From: UBA4719 sp038249115
Lineage (GTDB): Bacteria; Actinomycetota; Actinomycetes; Actinomycetales; Dermatophilaceae
Reading direction: 5' to 3'
Assembly (NCBI GenBank): GCA_038249115.1
Contig: JBBRWQ010000001.1
Span: 53,626-117,625 of the forward strand
Length of the DNA: 64,000 bases
A program made the translations under genes and the position numbers. The notes below the pieces were generated by a model that worked only from the letters and a program-made list of their open reading frames with translations, searched no databases and was not told where the DNA came from. Positions 26,755-34,570 of this stretch are shown one piece after another. Each line of letters starts with the position of its first letter. The first letter of the stretch is position 1.

Positions 26755-27911
26755 CCGCGATGAGGATGAGTCGGGTTGTCGGTGTCGTCCGGTTCAGCAA
26801 CGGCGGGCTTGTCGACTGTCGCGACGTCAACGTGCGCGTCACTGATCGCGATAGCCACAGTCTCGTCGGATCGCTCCTCGCCATCCGTATGCTGCGAGGG
26901 CAACGGCACGACTGGCACGAACGGCACGACTCGCTCGACTGGCGGGAGCGGACGGAAGGGCACCAATGCATCGCTGTCCGGCTCGTCATCGAACGTGTCG
27001 GCGTCCAGCTGGCGCAACCTGGCCGCGCACGCCTCGACGCCAGCCTGGTCCTTGGCGCCGACGGCGGCCAGCAGCTCGGACACGAGGACGAGCTCACCAG
27101 CCAGTCGGGCCCGTCGCTGGAGGTGCTTGTCGGGTCGGTCGACACGGGCATGGGCGTAGGCCTCGAGCACCGTGTCGAACGCCGCCGGAGACGCCTGGGT
27201 GACAAGCGCCGCGAAGTCGTCCGCAGGGTCCGCAACCTTGGCGGCCTCCCAGCCGACGATCCCGCGGATACGGCCGGTGGCAGCATCGCCGTCATCATCG
27301 AAGACCGCGAGAACCTCATCGCCGTTCAGGTCGCCGTGGGTCGGAGTCGGAGCGAAGCGCCACAGCGACACGTCCTCGAGCGAGCGTTCCCAGCGGGCAA
27401 GCAGCGCGGTCGGGACGTGTCCGGTTGCGGCGGCCCGGTCGAGGTCCGACAGCCGACGGGTGCGATAGGTGTCGGCGTCGTACGACGGAAGTCCGGCTTC
27501 GTCGAACAGCGCCCGGTCGACGTTGTGCAGTGCGGCCAGTGCCCGGCCCAGCTCGGCCGCGATGCCCGGCCCCGAAGGCAGGTGCGCAAAATCCAGCGGG
27601 CGCCCGGCCAGGTAGGGGTAGACCTCAGCCCGGCCGCCCTCCTTGAGAGCCACGAAACCCTTGGGCGTCGGCACCGAGAACGGCAGCCGCCGCGAGAGGA
27701 GCCCGAGCAGGGTCACCGTGACCTCCATCTGCGCCCCGGCCGCCGCGGTCATCGGGGAGCGCACGACCCAACGGCGATGCTGGTTGTCGGTGATGAAGGC
27801 CACCTCGAACTGTTGCCCGGGCAGCTGCGCGGTCCCCTCGACACTGGCGGGGTCAAGCCCAGGCACGGCGGCGCTGGCCAGGGCGGCGAGGGCGAGGGGA
27901 GTGCGGGTCAC
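26751..27911 (-). CDS. Aminoglycoside/macrolide-phosphotransferase-like kinase
   Basis: 386 aa from GTG 27911. A protein-kinase-like phosphotransferase fold: FEVAFITDNQHRRWVVRSP near the N-terminus, THGDLNGDEVLAVFDDDG (catalytic loop with H-G-D-L-x-x-x-x) and GIVGWEAAKVADPADDF where the metal-binding Asp of the usual D-W motif is replaced by Gly-Trp. The last 80 residues are acidic/proline-rich and look disordered. The substrate is unknown; resistance should not be assumed. TACGGT lies 6 nt before the GTG (leaderless). It is convergent with adnB, with stops overlapping by 4 bp, and divergent from nudC. Confidence 0.75.
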   Translation of the reverse strand: MTRTPLALAALASAAVPGLDPASVEGTAQLPGQQFEVAFITDNQHRRWVVRSPMTAAAGAQMEVTVTLLGLLSRRLPFSVPTPKGFVALKEGGRAEVYPYLAGRPLDFAHLPSGPGIAAELGRALAALHNVDRALFDEAGLPSYDADTYRTRRLSDLDRAAATGHVPTALLARWERSLEDVSLWRFAPTPTHGDLNGDEVLAVFDDDGDAATGRIRGIVGWEAAKVADPADDFAALVTQASPAAFDTVLEAYAHARVDRPDKHLQRRARLAGELVLVSELLAAVGAKDQAGVEACAARLRQLDADTFDDEPDSDALVPFRPLPPVERVVPFVPVVPLPSQHTDGEERSDETVAIAISDAHVDVATVDKPAVAEPDDTDNPTHPHRG

Positions 27912-27939
27912 TATGACACCGTATGACGAGGGCGCCCCA

Positions 27940-27945
27940 TAGGCT
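27940..27945 (+). promoter_or_regulatory. Leaderless -10 box of nudC
   Basis: TAGGCT ends 7 nt before GTG 27953; no ribosome binding site is present. Confidence 0.5.
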
Positions 27946-27952
27946 GGCAGGC

Positions 27953-28873
27953 GTGAGCGGGTCTTTCGAAACTTTGCGCGATTTGCCTCTCGCGCGCGGC
28001 ACGGTGGCTCGCGCCGGGATACGTCGCAGGGACCCCGAGATGTTGCCTTCGCTCCTGAAAGACCCATCGACGCGGGTCCTGGAGCTGGTCGCGGGGCGGG
28101 CGGAGGTGGTCGAGCCTGATGGTGACCTTGAGCTGCATCTGCGCTCACCCGGCGAGCAGGACTCGGCGCGGCTGGCGGTCTTCCTGGGGCAGGACCGCGA
28201 CGGCACGGCATACGTGGGGGTGATGGGCGAGTCTCTGGCTCCGCCCGAGACCGCTCAGTGGCGGACCCTGCGTGAGGTGGGGGTTCTGCTCTCCGACCGG
28301 GACGCAGGGTTGTTCGCCACGATGCAGGGGCTGGCCAACTGGCATGCCGTGCACACCCATTGCCCCCGTTGCGGCGCGATGACAGAACCTGACCAGTCCG
28401 GCTGGATCCGACGCTGTCCGCGGGACGACAGCGAGCATTACCCGCGCACCGACCCCGCGGTGATCATGGCGGTGACCGACGACTCCGACCGGCTGCTGCT
28501 GGCCCGCAGCCCCCAATGGCCGGAGGGTCGGCTCTCGGTGCTGGCCGGCTTCGTGGAGCCCGGTGAGTCTCTCGAGGCGGCGGTGGCCCGCGAGGTTCTC
28601 GAAGAGGTCGGCGTTGTCGTCGACCAGGTGCGCTATCTGGGCAACCAGCCGTGGCCCTTCCCCTCATCGCTGATGGTGGGCTTCACCTCACATGCGGCCG
28701 ACCCCACGCTCCACCTCGACATGGAGGAGATCGTCGAGGCGCTCTGGCTGAGTCGTGCGGACATGCGCGACATGGTGCTGGCCGGTCGGTTCGGCGCCTC
28801 ACCCAACGTCTCGATCGCCCGACGCATCATCGAGAACTGGTATGGCGGGCCGTCCGACCAACCGGCTGGGTGA
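27953..28873 (+). CDS. nudC: NAD(H) pyrophosphatase / RNA deNADding enzyme
   Basis: 306 aa. Zinc-ribbon region CPRCGAMTEPDQSGWIRRCP, then the Nudix box GFVEPGESLEAAVAREVLEE (G-x5-E-x7-R-E-V-x-E-E), then QPWPFPSSLM, the sequence tag that separates NudC-type NADH pyrophosphatases from other Nudix enzymes. The fourth zinc Cys is replaced (CPRDD). It hydrolyses NAD(H) to NMN(H) and AMP and removes NAD caps from RNA. It lies next to mycoredoxin and uvrD2 as in mycobacteria. Confidence 0.92.
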   Translation: MSGSFETLRDLPLARGTVARAGIRRRDPEMLPSLLKDPSTRVLELVAGRAEVVEPDGDLELHLRSPGEQDSARLAVFLGQDRDGTAYVGVMGESLAPPETAQWRTLREVGVLLSDRDAGLFATMQGLANWHAVHTHCPRCGAMTEPDQSGWIRRCPRDDSEHYPRTDPAVIMAVTDDSDRLLLARSPQWPEGRLSVLAGFVEPGESLEAAVAREVLEEVGVVVDQVRYLGNQPWPFPSSLMVGFTSHAADPTLHLDMEEIVEALWLSRADMRDMVLAGRFGASPNVSIARRIIENWYGGPSDQPAG

Positions 28874-28924
28874 CGTTGTGGAGTCCACCGCCAGTGCGGC
28901 GTCTCGCAGTGCGGCGTCTCGCGA

Positions 28925-29188
28925 TCAGGCCAGGCGCCGTCGAACCTCGGCCACGGACGGGTTGGTGGCGCTGGTGCCATCCGGGAACACCACGGTCGGT
29001 ACGGTCTGGTTGCCGCCGTTCACGCTCATCACATAGTCGGCGCTGCCCGGGTGCTGCTCGATGTTGACCTCCTCGTAGATGATCCCGTCGTGCTGAAGCC
29101 CGGTCTTGAGCACGCGACAGTAGCCACACCACGTGGTGGTGAACATCGTGATGGTGCCGACAGCGGGCAGGGCGGGGGCCGTGAACAT
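28925..29188 (-). CDS. mrx1: Mycoredoxin (glutaredoxin-like)
   Basis: 87 aa, cytoplasmic. The active site WCGYC is at residues 20-24; TVPTVVFPDG provides the cis-Pro loop. Mycoredoxins reduce mycothiol mixed disulfides. ATG 29188 follows AGGAGAT with 6-nt spacing. Convergent with nudC and divergent from uvrD2, a placement shared with mycobacteria. Confidence 0.93.
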   Translation of the reverse strand: MFTAPALPAVGTITMFTTTWCGYCRVLKTGLQHDGIIYEEVNIEQHPGSADYVMSVNGGNQTVPTVVFPDGTSATNPSVAEVRRRLA

Positions 29189-29331
29189 GCAGGATCTCCT
29201 CAGAGTGAGTCATTGCGTGCTGTCGTCAACGATAGGAGGCCCGAATTCCTTCCATCACGGACAATCGGGACCGTGGCAGCAGGGACCGTGGCGGCCGGGT
29301 CTGTCGCCCGCGTCTGAGAGGATCGGAGGCG

Positions 29332-31554
29332 ATGTCCCCCTCACTTAGCCAACCCGATAACCCGTCGAGCGGACCGCCAACCGCCGACGACATTCTGGAC
29401 GCCCTCGATCCCGAGCAGCGTCAGGTGGCGGCGTCGCCGACTGGACCCATGTGCGTGCTCGCCGGCGCCGGCACCGGTAAGACCCGGGCCATCACGCACC
29501 GCATCGCCTACGGGGTGCACAGCGGCGCCTACCAGCCGCAGCGGGTTCTCGCGGTCACGTTCACCGCCAGAGCCGCAGGCGAGATGCGCACGAGACTGCG
29601 CGAGCTCGGTGTCCCTGGCGTGCAGGCCCGGACGTTCCATGCCGCAGCACTGCGTCAGCTCCACTACTTCTGGCCCCAGGCGATCGGCGGCGCGTCCCCA
29701 GAGGTGTTGCCACACAAGGCATCCGTGGTCGCCGAGGCCTGCTCGCGGCTGCGTCTACAGGTCGACCGCGTGGCCGTGCGCGACCTTGCGGCCGAGGTCG
29801 AATGGGCCAAGGTGAGCATGCTCACCCCCGAGACGTATGCCGCCGCCGCACGTCGCGCCGGCCGCGACCCCGCAGGTCTGGACGCCACTGCGATGGCCCG
29901 GGTGCTGCAGACCTACGAAGAGGTCAAGACGGCACGAGGGGTCATCGACTTCGAGGACGTTCTGCTCCTGACTGTCGGCATCCTCGCCGAGCGGGACGAT
30001 ATCGCCAAGGTCGTGCGCTCGCAGTACCGCCACTTCGTGGTCGACGAGTACCAGGACGTCAACGCCCTCCAGCAGCGGCTGCTCGAGCTGTGGCTGGGTG
30101 AACGCGACGACGTGTGTGTGGTCGGTGATGCGGCGCAGACGATCTACTCGTTCACCGGCGCGACGCCCAGGCACCTGCTGGACTTTCCGAGGCGCCACCC
30201 CACGTCGCAGGTGGTCCATCTGGTGCGCAACTACCGGTCGACCCCGCAGATCGTGGCGCTGGCCAACCTTGTGGTTCACGCCGGGCGGAAGAAGATCGGC
30301 TTGCCGCAGTCCGAGCCGCTCCAGCTCCGTTCGCAAGGGAAGGACGGCCCGGAGCCGAGCCTCGTGGCATACAGCGACGACCACGCTGAGGCGACCGGTG
30401 TCGCCGCCACGATCAAGGGCCTGGTCGCCCACGGCACGCCGGCCAGTCAGGTCGCCGTGCTCTTTCGCACCAACGCCCAGTCGGAGGCCCATGAGTCAGC
30501 GCTCGCAGAGGCCGACGTCGCCTACCTCGTGCGGGGCGGCGAGCGGTTCTTCGCGCGCAAGGAGGTCCGTGGGGCGATCCTGCTGATGCGGGGTGCTGCC
30601 AGAGCCGATGACGGAGCCAAGCCGCTGGGCGAGCTGGTCCGCGATGTCATCGCCGGGGCCGGATGGACCCAGCGGGCGCCATCGGCAGGGGGGGCGACCC
30701 GCGAGCGCTGGGAGTCCTTACAGGCATTGGTGGCTCTGACCGACGACTTCGTGTCCGTCAGCCCGCAGGCGCGACTGACCGACGTGGTCCGCGAGCTCGA
30801 CGAGCGCGCCGCCGCCCAGCATGCACCGACCGTCCAGGGCGTCACTCTTGCCTCGCTGCACGCCGCCAAGGGCCTCGAGTGGGACTGCGTCTTCGTCGTG
30901 GGCTGCAGCGACGGGCTGATCCCCATCAGCATGGCCGAGGGCCTGGAGGCCGTCGAGGAGGAACGCAGGTTGCTCTATGTCGGGCTGACGCGTGCCAGGC
31001 GCGAGCTGCATCTGTCGTGGTCCGGCGCCCGCAACCCCGGTGGCCGCGCCAGCCGGCGACCGTCGCGGTTCCTGGATGGGACAGCCAGCATCCTCGGGGA
31101 GGGTGCGCGGTCATCGGCCCGGGCGACGGGATCGACCGCGAAAGGTGCCGGGGGCAAGTCGGCGAGGGCAGCAAAGCCGGCCAAGCCTTCACGGTGTCGA
31201 GCCTGCGGCACGGATCTGGTGAGTGCGGCAGCCCGCAAGGTGGGGCGATGCCAGGACTGCCCGCCGACCTATGACGAGGCGACGTTCGAGGCGCTGCGCG
31301 CGTGGCGTCTCGCAGTCGCCGGGGCGACCAAGGTCCCGGCCTACGTGGTCTTCACCGACGCGACGTTGACGGCGATCGCCGAGAAGACTCCGCACGACTC
31401 AGGTCAGCTGGCCTCGATCTCCGGTGTCGGCGCCCGCAAGCTCGAGCGTTATGGCCAGGATGTGCTTGCCATCCTCTGTGGGGCCGATCCCGTCGAGACT
31501 GCCGAAATCTCCTGTGCTGCAACGGAGTTGGCGAAGGACATCTCGAAGTCATAG
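29332..31554 (+). CDS. uvrD2: ATP-dependent DNA helicase UvrD2
   Basis: 740 aa. SF1 motor: LAGAGTGKTRAITHRIAYGV (Walker A), AVTFTARAAGEMRTRL (Ia), VVDEYQDVNALQ (II), GDAAQTIYSFTGA (III), LASLHAAKGLEWDCV (V) and LYVGLTRARRELHLSW (VI). A tetracysteine motif (CRACGTDLVSAAARKVGRC, then QDC) and a C-terminal HRDC domain (LRAWRLAVAGATKVPAYVVF) define UvrD2. It unwinds DNA 3' to 5' in repair. GGAGG lies 5 nt before ATG 29332. Confidence 0.94.
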   Translation: MSPSLSQPDNPSSGPPTADDILDALDPEQRQVAASPTGPMCVLAGAGTGKTRAITHRIAYGVHSGAYQPQRVLAVTFTARAAGEMRTRLRELGVPGVQARTFHAAALRQLHYFWPQAIGGASPEVLPHKASVVAEACSRLRLQVDRVAVRDLAAEVEWAKVSMLTPETYAAAARRAGRDPAGLDATAMARVLQTYEEVKTARGVIDFEDVLLLTVGILAERDDIAKVVRSQYRHFVVDEYQDVNALQQRLLELWLGERDDVCVVGDAAQTIYSFTGATPRHLLDFPRRHPTSQVVHLVRNYRSTPQIVALANLVVHAGRKKIGLPQSEPLQLRSQGKDGPEPSLVAYSDDHAEATGVAATIKGLVAHGTPASQVAVLFRTNAQSEAHESALAEADVAYLVRGGERFFARKEVRGAILLMRGAARADDGAKPLGELVRDVIAGAGWTQRAPSAGGATRERWESLQALVALTDDFVSVSPQARLTDVVRELDERAAAQHAPTVQGVTLASLHAAKGLEWDCVFVVGCSDGLIPISMAEGLEAVEEERRLLYVGLTRARRELHLSWSGARNPGGRASRRPSRFLDGTASILGEGARSSARATGSTAKGAGGKSARAAKPAKPSRCRACGTDLVSAAARKVGRCQDCPPTYDEATFEALRAWRLAVAGATKVPAYVVFTDATLTAIAEKTPHDSGQLASISGVGARKLERYGQDVLAILCGADPVETAEISCAATELAKDISKS

Positions 31555-31625
31555 CCCCGAAGCGTGCCAGTCTCGCTGCGAAGCTCGTCGTTATCGCAGT
31601 GTTTGGCAGATTCACGATAAAGGAG

Positions 31626-31654
31626 TTGCGAGCGCGCGCGGGCTGCCCTAATCT
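31626..31654 (+). promoter_or_regulatory. Strong sigma-A-type promoter ahead of the whiB7 leader
   Basis: TTGCGA (31626-31631) and TAATCT (31649-31654) are separated by exactly 17 bp. Transcription would start near 31661. The segment just upstream of the -35 (GATAAAGG) is relatively AT-rich, as at known WhiB7-controlled promoters. Confidence 0.7.
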
Positions 31655-31728
31655 GAACCTACGTCCAGCCCAGCCGGTCCAGGTGACCGCGCTCGGACCC
31701 GCGAGAACAGATGAGGAGGTTGGCCCTG

Positions 31729-32013
31729 ATGGAGAACATCACGATGACGAAGACGACGCAGATCACCCGCGTCCGCTTCGCGTTCTCGCAGATCGCCGAC
31801 CGCAGCCTCACCGTCGGCGATGGCGTGGAGTTCGAGGGGACGGGTCTGTCCTCGTTTGGCTTCGGCACCACCGGTGGCTTCGGTGCCGACCTCTGGAGCT
31901 CGGCGGGCACCAGCGCCTCAGTTGCCGCAGTTCCCACGTATGACGCCCCGATGCACAAGGCACTTGCTGTCAAGGATGTTGCGTACCTCCGCTCCTGGAG
32001 TCCACCGGTCTAG
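31729..32013 (+). CDS. Unknown 94-aa protein, first ORF of the whiB7 transcript
   Basis: The start is ATG 31729 because AGGAGGT lies 8 nt upstream. It opens MENITMTKTTQITRVRFAFS and is then rich in Gly/Phe/Ser (FGFGTTGGFGADLW). No domain, signal peptide or membrane segment is recognised. It lies between a strong promoter and a terminator hairpin, on the same strand as whiB7. It could be an ordinary small protein, or a long upstream ORF whose translation controls the terminator downstream. Confidence 0.6.
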   Translation: MENITMTKTTQITRVRFAFSQIADRSLTVGDGVEFEGTGLSSFGFGTTGGFGADLWSSAGTSASVAAVPTYDAPMHKALAVKDVAYLRSWSPPV

Positions 32014-32025
32014 CCCTTAGACCAG

Positions 32026-32079
32026 GTCACCTCCAGGCCGCGGAACCCGACATCCGGGATCCGCGGCCTTTGTGTTGTC
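32026..32079 (+). terminator. Terminator with adjoining anti-Shine-Dalgarno in the whiB7 leader
   Basis: AGGCCGCGGA (32035-32044) and TCCGCGGCCT (32060-32069) form a perfect 10-bp stem with an inner CCCG/CGGG pairing, followed by TTGTGTTGT. Just before it, GTCACCTCC (32026-32034) is the exact complement of GGAGGTGAC (32221-32229), which contains the whiB7 ribosome binding site. The combination suggests attenuation, although it may simply end the 94-aa gene's transcript. Confidence 0.65.
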
Positions 32080-32114
32080 CCGGCGGCCGCCCGCACAGGA
32101 AGCCCGCCAGCCAG

Positions 32115-32228
32115 ATGAACAGAACACAACCGATCCAGAGCCGGCCCTACAGCGCGGCGCCGCGGATCACCGTGATGGCACACACGAGAAACATCCCCCT
32201 GATCGGGGAGATGACACGAAGGAGGTGA
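32115..32228 (+). CDS. Candidate 37-aa upstream ORF of whiB7
   Basis: ATG 32115 to TGA 32226-32228. It opens MNRTQPIQSRPYSAAPR, and its stop codon lies inside the whiB7 ribosome binding site (GGAGGTGA), 6 nt before the whiB7 ATG. An internal ATG at 32175 would give 17 residues. No strong ribosome binding site is seen. A ribosome that stops or stalls here would directly affect whiB7 initiation. Confidence 0.4.
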   Translation: MNRTQPIQSRPYSAAPRITVMAHTRNIPLIGEMTRRR

Positions 32229-32234
32229 CACCCG

Positions 32235-32522
32235 ATGCAGCTCACCGAACTGATTGACCTGAACGAACGGGTCGGCCACGACGGTTCCGACATCCCGTGT
32301 CAGGAGTCCGACGCCGAGCTGTGGTTCGCCGAGAGCCCAGCGGACGTCGAGTTTGCCAAGACCCTGTGTGGGGGGTGCCCGGTTCGCGCCGAGTGCCTTA
32401 CTGGCGCACTGGGCCGTGCGGAGCCCTGGGGTGTATGGGGTGGTGAGCTCTTCGTTCAGGGAGAGATTGTGGCCCAGAAGCGTCCCCGTGGACGTCCCCG
32501 CAAGAACCCCCTCGCCGCCTGA
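32235..32522 (+). CDS. whiB7: WhiB7-type transcription factor
   Basis: 95 aa. The four cluster Cys are at 22, 45, 48 and 54. EPWGVWGGE (63-71) is the G-[VI]-W-G turn that contacts sigma A, and the C-terminal RGRPRK (85-90) is the AT-hook that marks WhiB7 and WblC. It binds a 4Fe-4S cluster and activates intrinsic antibiotic-resistance genes when ribosomes stall. AAGGAGGTGA precedes ATG 32235. The long leader carries a terminator, an anti-Shine-Dalgarno and small ORFs. Confidence 0.93.
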   Translation: MQLTELIDLNERVGHDGSDIPCQESDAELWFAESPADVEFAKTLCGGCPVRAECLTGALGRAEPWGVWGGELFVQGEIVAQKRPRGRPRKNPLAA

Positions 32523-32618
32523 AGTCGGGTGTCGCTGATGTCGGCTGTTGATCATGCCGACCGATTCCGGCTGCTCACTCAGCTGGCCTCAAACCCATTG
32601 TCTGCAAGGAGTTCCACC

Positions 32619-32783
32619 ATGTACCAGCTGCCTATGTACTCACTGCACAGCGAACTGCTCGCGCGAGCCCGGATGGCTGAGCTCGCGCGTGCCGGCGACC
32701 GTCGGGTCGAGAGACGCAGCGCACTTCGGATCATGCTCGACGCTCGCCGAGCGGTCGGCAGAGTCCGGTCAGGTGACATCTAG
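32619..32783 (+). CDS. Hypothetical 54-aa protein
   Basis: ATG 32619 is preceded by AAGGAG at good spacing. The product opens MYQLPMYSLHSELLARARMA and continues as a basic, Ala/Arg-rich amphipathic helix. No family recognised. It lies between whiB7 and the phosphodiesterase gene in the same direction. Confidence 0.5.
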   Translation: MYQLPMYSLHSELLARARMAELARAGDRRVERRSALRIMLDARRAVGRVRSGDI

Positions 32784-32794
32784 AGTGACCTGAT

Positions 32795-34327
32795 GTGAGC
32801 ACTCTCAGCACGGCCCAGATGTCGACCCGACGTGAGTCCGTCGTGAGGGCTCTGACATCGCCCGAGCTTGCCCCCATCGTCGACCTGGTCGTATGGGTCG
32901 ACGATGGGGACGGTTCGGCGATGGCCGCAAGCCATGTCGGACGCGTACGCCTTCATCTGGACGGACGTCACGAGGTTGTCGAGGGGCTGGATCCCATCGA
33001 GAGCGAAGACCCGATGGCTTTCCTGCCCTATGACCGTGAGCGCGCTGATCCAAGCCCGCTCGACTCGCGGGCCAATGCCTATCCCTATGCCGCTGCGCGG
33101 ATCCTGTCGCTGTTCAAGGATCCCAGCCGCAGCCCGGATGTCGCGGTCATGCACGCGCCTCGTCATTTCTTCCCCGACCAGGGCGGACACGTCGGCGAAC
33201 ACGGTTCCCTCGACGTGATCCAGTCCAGGGCGCCATTGTTGTTGTCCGGCAGGGGAATTGCAGCGCGAGGCGTGGTTGATGAGCACGTCCGGCTCGTCGA
33301 CGTCGGTCCCACCCTGGCCGCCCTGTCCGGCGTCCCCGACGCCGACCTGCGCGATGCCACAGGTAACCCACTGGACGGAGTCGTGCTCACGGCATACCTC
33401 GATGGTGAAGAGCCGGCCGAGCCGAAAGTGATCGGCATCCTGTGGGATGGGGCACATTGCGGCGACCTGCTGCACCTGGCCGAGTCCGGCGAGCTTCCCG
33501 GAGTCGCCCGGCTCATCGCCAACGGCGTGGCGTTGCGCGGCGGCGCGGTGGCGCAGTTTCCGAGTGTCACCTTGACCAACCACACGTCGATCCTGACCGG
33601 GCTCGGACCGGGACGCCATGGGGTTATGGGCAATGTCTTCTACGACCGGGCGACCGGTGAGCGGGTCGTGCCCAACAACAACGCGACCTGGCATCGCAGC
33701 GCCGAGTGGCTGCGTCCCGCGGTCCGGACGATCTTCGAGATGGTCAACAATGTCGTCCCGCAGGGGAGTTCGCCGCGGACCGCCTGCGTCGACGAAGCCG
33801 TCGACCGTGGTGCCGACTACTCCACCATGGCGATGATCCGTGACAGCGGCAGCTCATCGGGGGCGGCCGGCCTTGACGACCAGCTGCCGGATGCACACAC
33901 CTCTGTTCACGTGCATGACCCGGCCCATCTCGCGGATTCCTACTTCTCGTGGTGCAGCCAGGTGGACGATCTCGGTCTGGAGCAGATGCGACAGCTGTGG
34001 GCGAGCCCGGACTCGGCACCCACCCTGACGTGGTGGGCAAATATTGTCAGCGATGCCGGCCATCACGCAGGAGGCCCGCGCAGCGACATAGCCCGTGACT
34101 CGCTGCGTGACTCGGACTCGCGTCTGGTGTCGTTCCTGGAGCACCTCGACGGGCTTGGGGTCACCGACCAGGTCACGTTCCTGCTCACCGCCGACCACGG
34201 TTTCGAGGGATCGGACGTCGCGGGATCCACCGTCCCGGTCACCGGCTCGTGGGGGCCGGCACTCGAAGGACTCGGCATCCCCTTGCGTGACGAGGGCCCC
34301 GGGTTCATCTATCTGCTGGACGACTGA
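32795..34327 (+). CDS. Alkaline-phosphatase-superfamily phosphodiesterase, apparently circularly permuted
   Basis: 510 aa, no signal peptide. The usual N-terminal metal/nucleophile half lies at 212-285: VIGILWDG (Asp218), FPSVTLTNHTSILTGL (nucleophile Thr259, Asn262) and GRHGVMGNVFYD. Then SDAGHHAGG (Asp420, His424) and LLTADHGF (Asp467, His468) follow, and the protein ends about 42 residues later. The C-terminal subdomain normally expected after that is instead at 115-200: GGHVGEHGS (His132/136), RAPLLLSGRGI and VRLVDVGPTLAALSGV. The two halves are thus in swapped order. The substrate is unknown (nucleotide or phospho-diester). GTG 32795 follows TAGAGT by 8 nt (leaderless). Confidence 0.75.
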   Translation: MSTLSTAQMSTRRESVVRALTSPELAPIVDLVVWVDDGDGSAMAASHVGRVRLHLDGRHEVVEGLDPIESEDPMAFLPYDRERADPSPLDSRANAYPYAAARILSLFKDPSRSPDVAVMHAPRHFFPDQGGHVGEHGSLDVIQSRAPLLLSGRGIAARGVVDEHVRLVDVGPTLAALSGVPDADLRDATGNPLDGVVLTAYLDGEEPAEPKVIGILWDGAHCGDLLHLAESGELPGVARLIANGVALRGGAVAQFPSVTLTNHTSILTGLGPGRHGVMGNVFYDRATGERVVPNNNATWHRSAEWLRPAVRTIFEMVNNVVPQGSSPRTACVDEAVDRGADYSTMAMIRDSGSSSGAAGLDDQLPDAHTSVHVHDPAHLADSYFSWCSQVDDLGLEQMRQLWASPDSAPTLTWWANIVSDAGHHAGGPRSDIARDSLRDSDSRLVSFLEHLDGLGVTDQVTFLLTADHGFEGSDVAGSTVPVTGSWGPALEGLGIPLRDEGPGFIYLLDD

Positions 34328-34387
34328 GATCCGCAAACCTCGGACAGAGGTGATCCCTTAGGGGAGCGCCGGGTGGAGACTGGGCGG

Positions 34388-34567
34388 ATGAGCCAGGACA
34401 CCTTGCCGCCGGTCTGCTCTTGGTGTGGACGCACGGCAGATGACGAGTCAGCGCGCGTCACCTGGACGCTCGGTGTCGAGAATGGCCGTCAGGTCTGGAC
34501 CTGCGACGTCTGCAGCCGAGAGAACCTGCGGAGCATTGAGGGCAAGCTCGACTCGCCGTGGTGGTGA
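34388..34567 (+). CDS. Small zinc-ribbon protein
   Basis: 59 aa. Two CxxC pairs, CSWCG (near residue 10) and CDVCS (near 42), form a likely zinc ribbon; the C-terminus is RENLRSIEGKLDSPWW. GTG 34373 is an alternative start. It converges with the ABC1 kinase, with 3 bp between stops. Confidence 0.7.
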   Translation: MSQDTLPPVCSWCGRTADDESARVTWTLGVENGRQVWTCDVCSRENLRSIEGKLDSPWW

Positions 34568-34570
34568 GAA

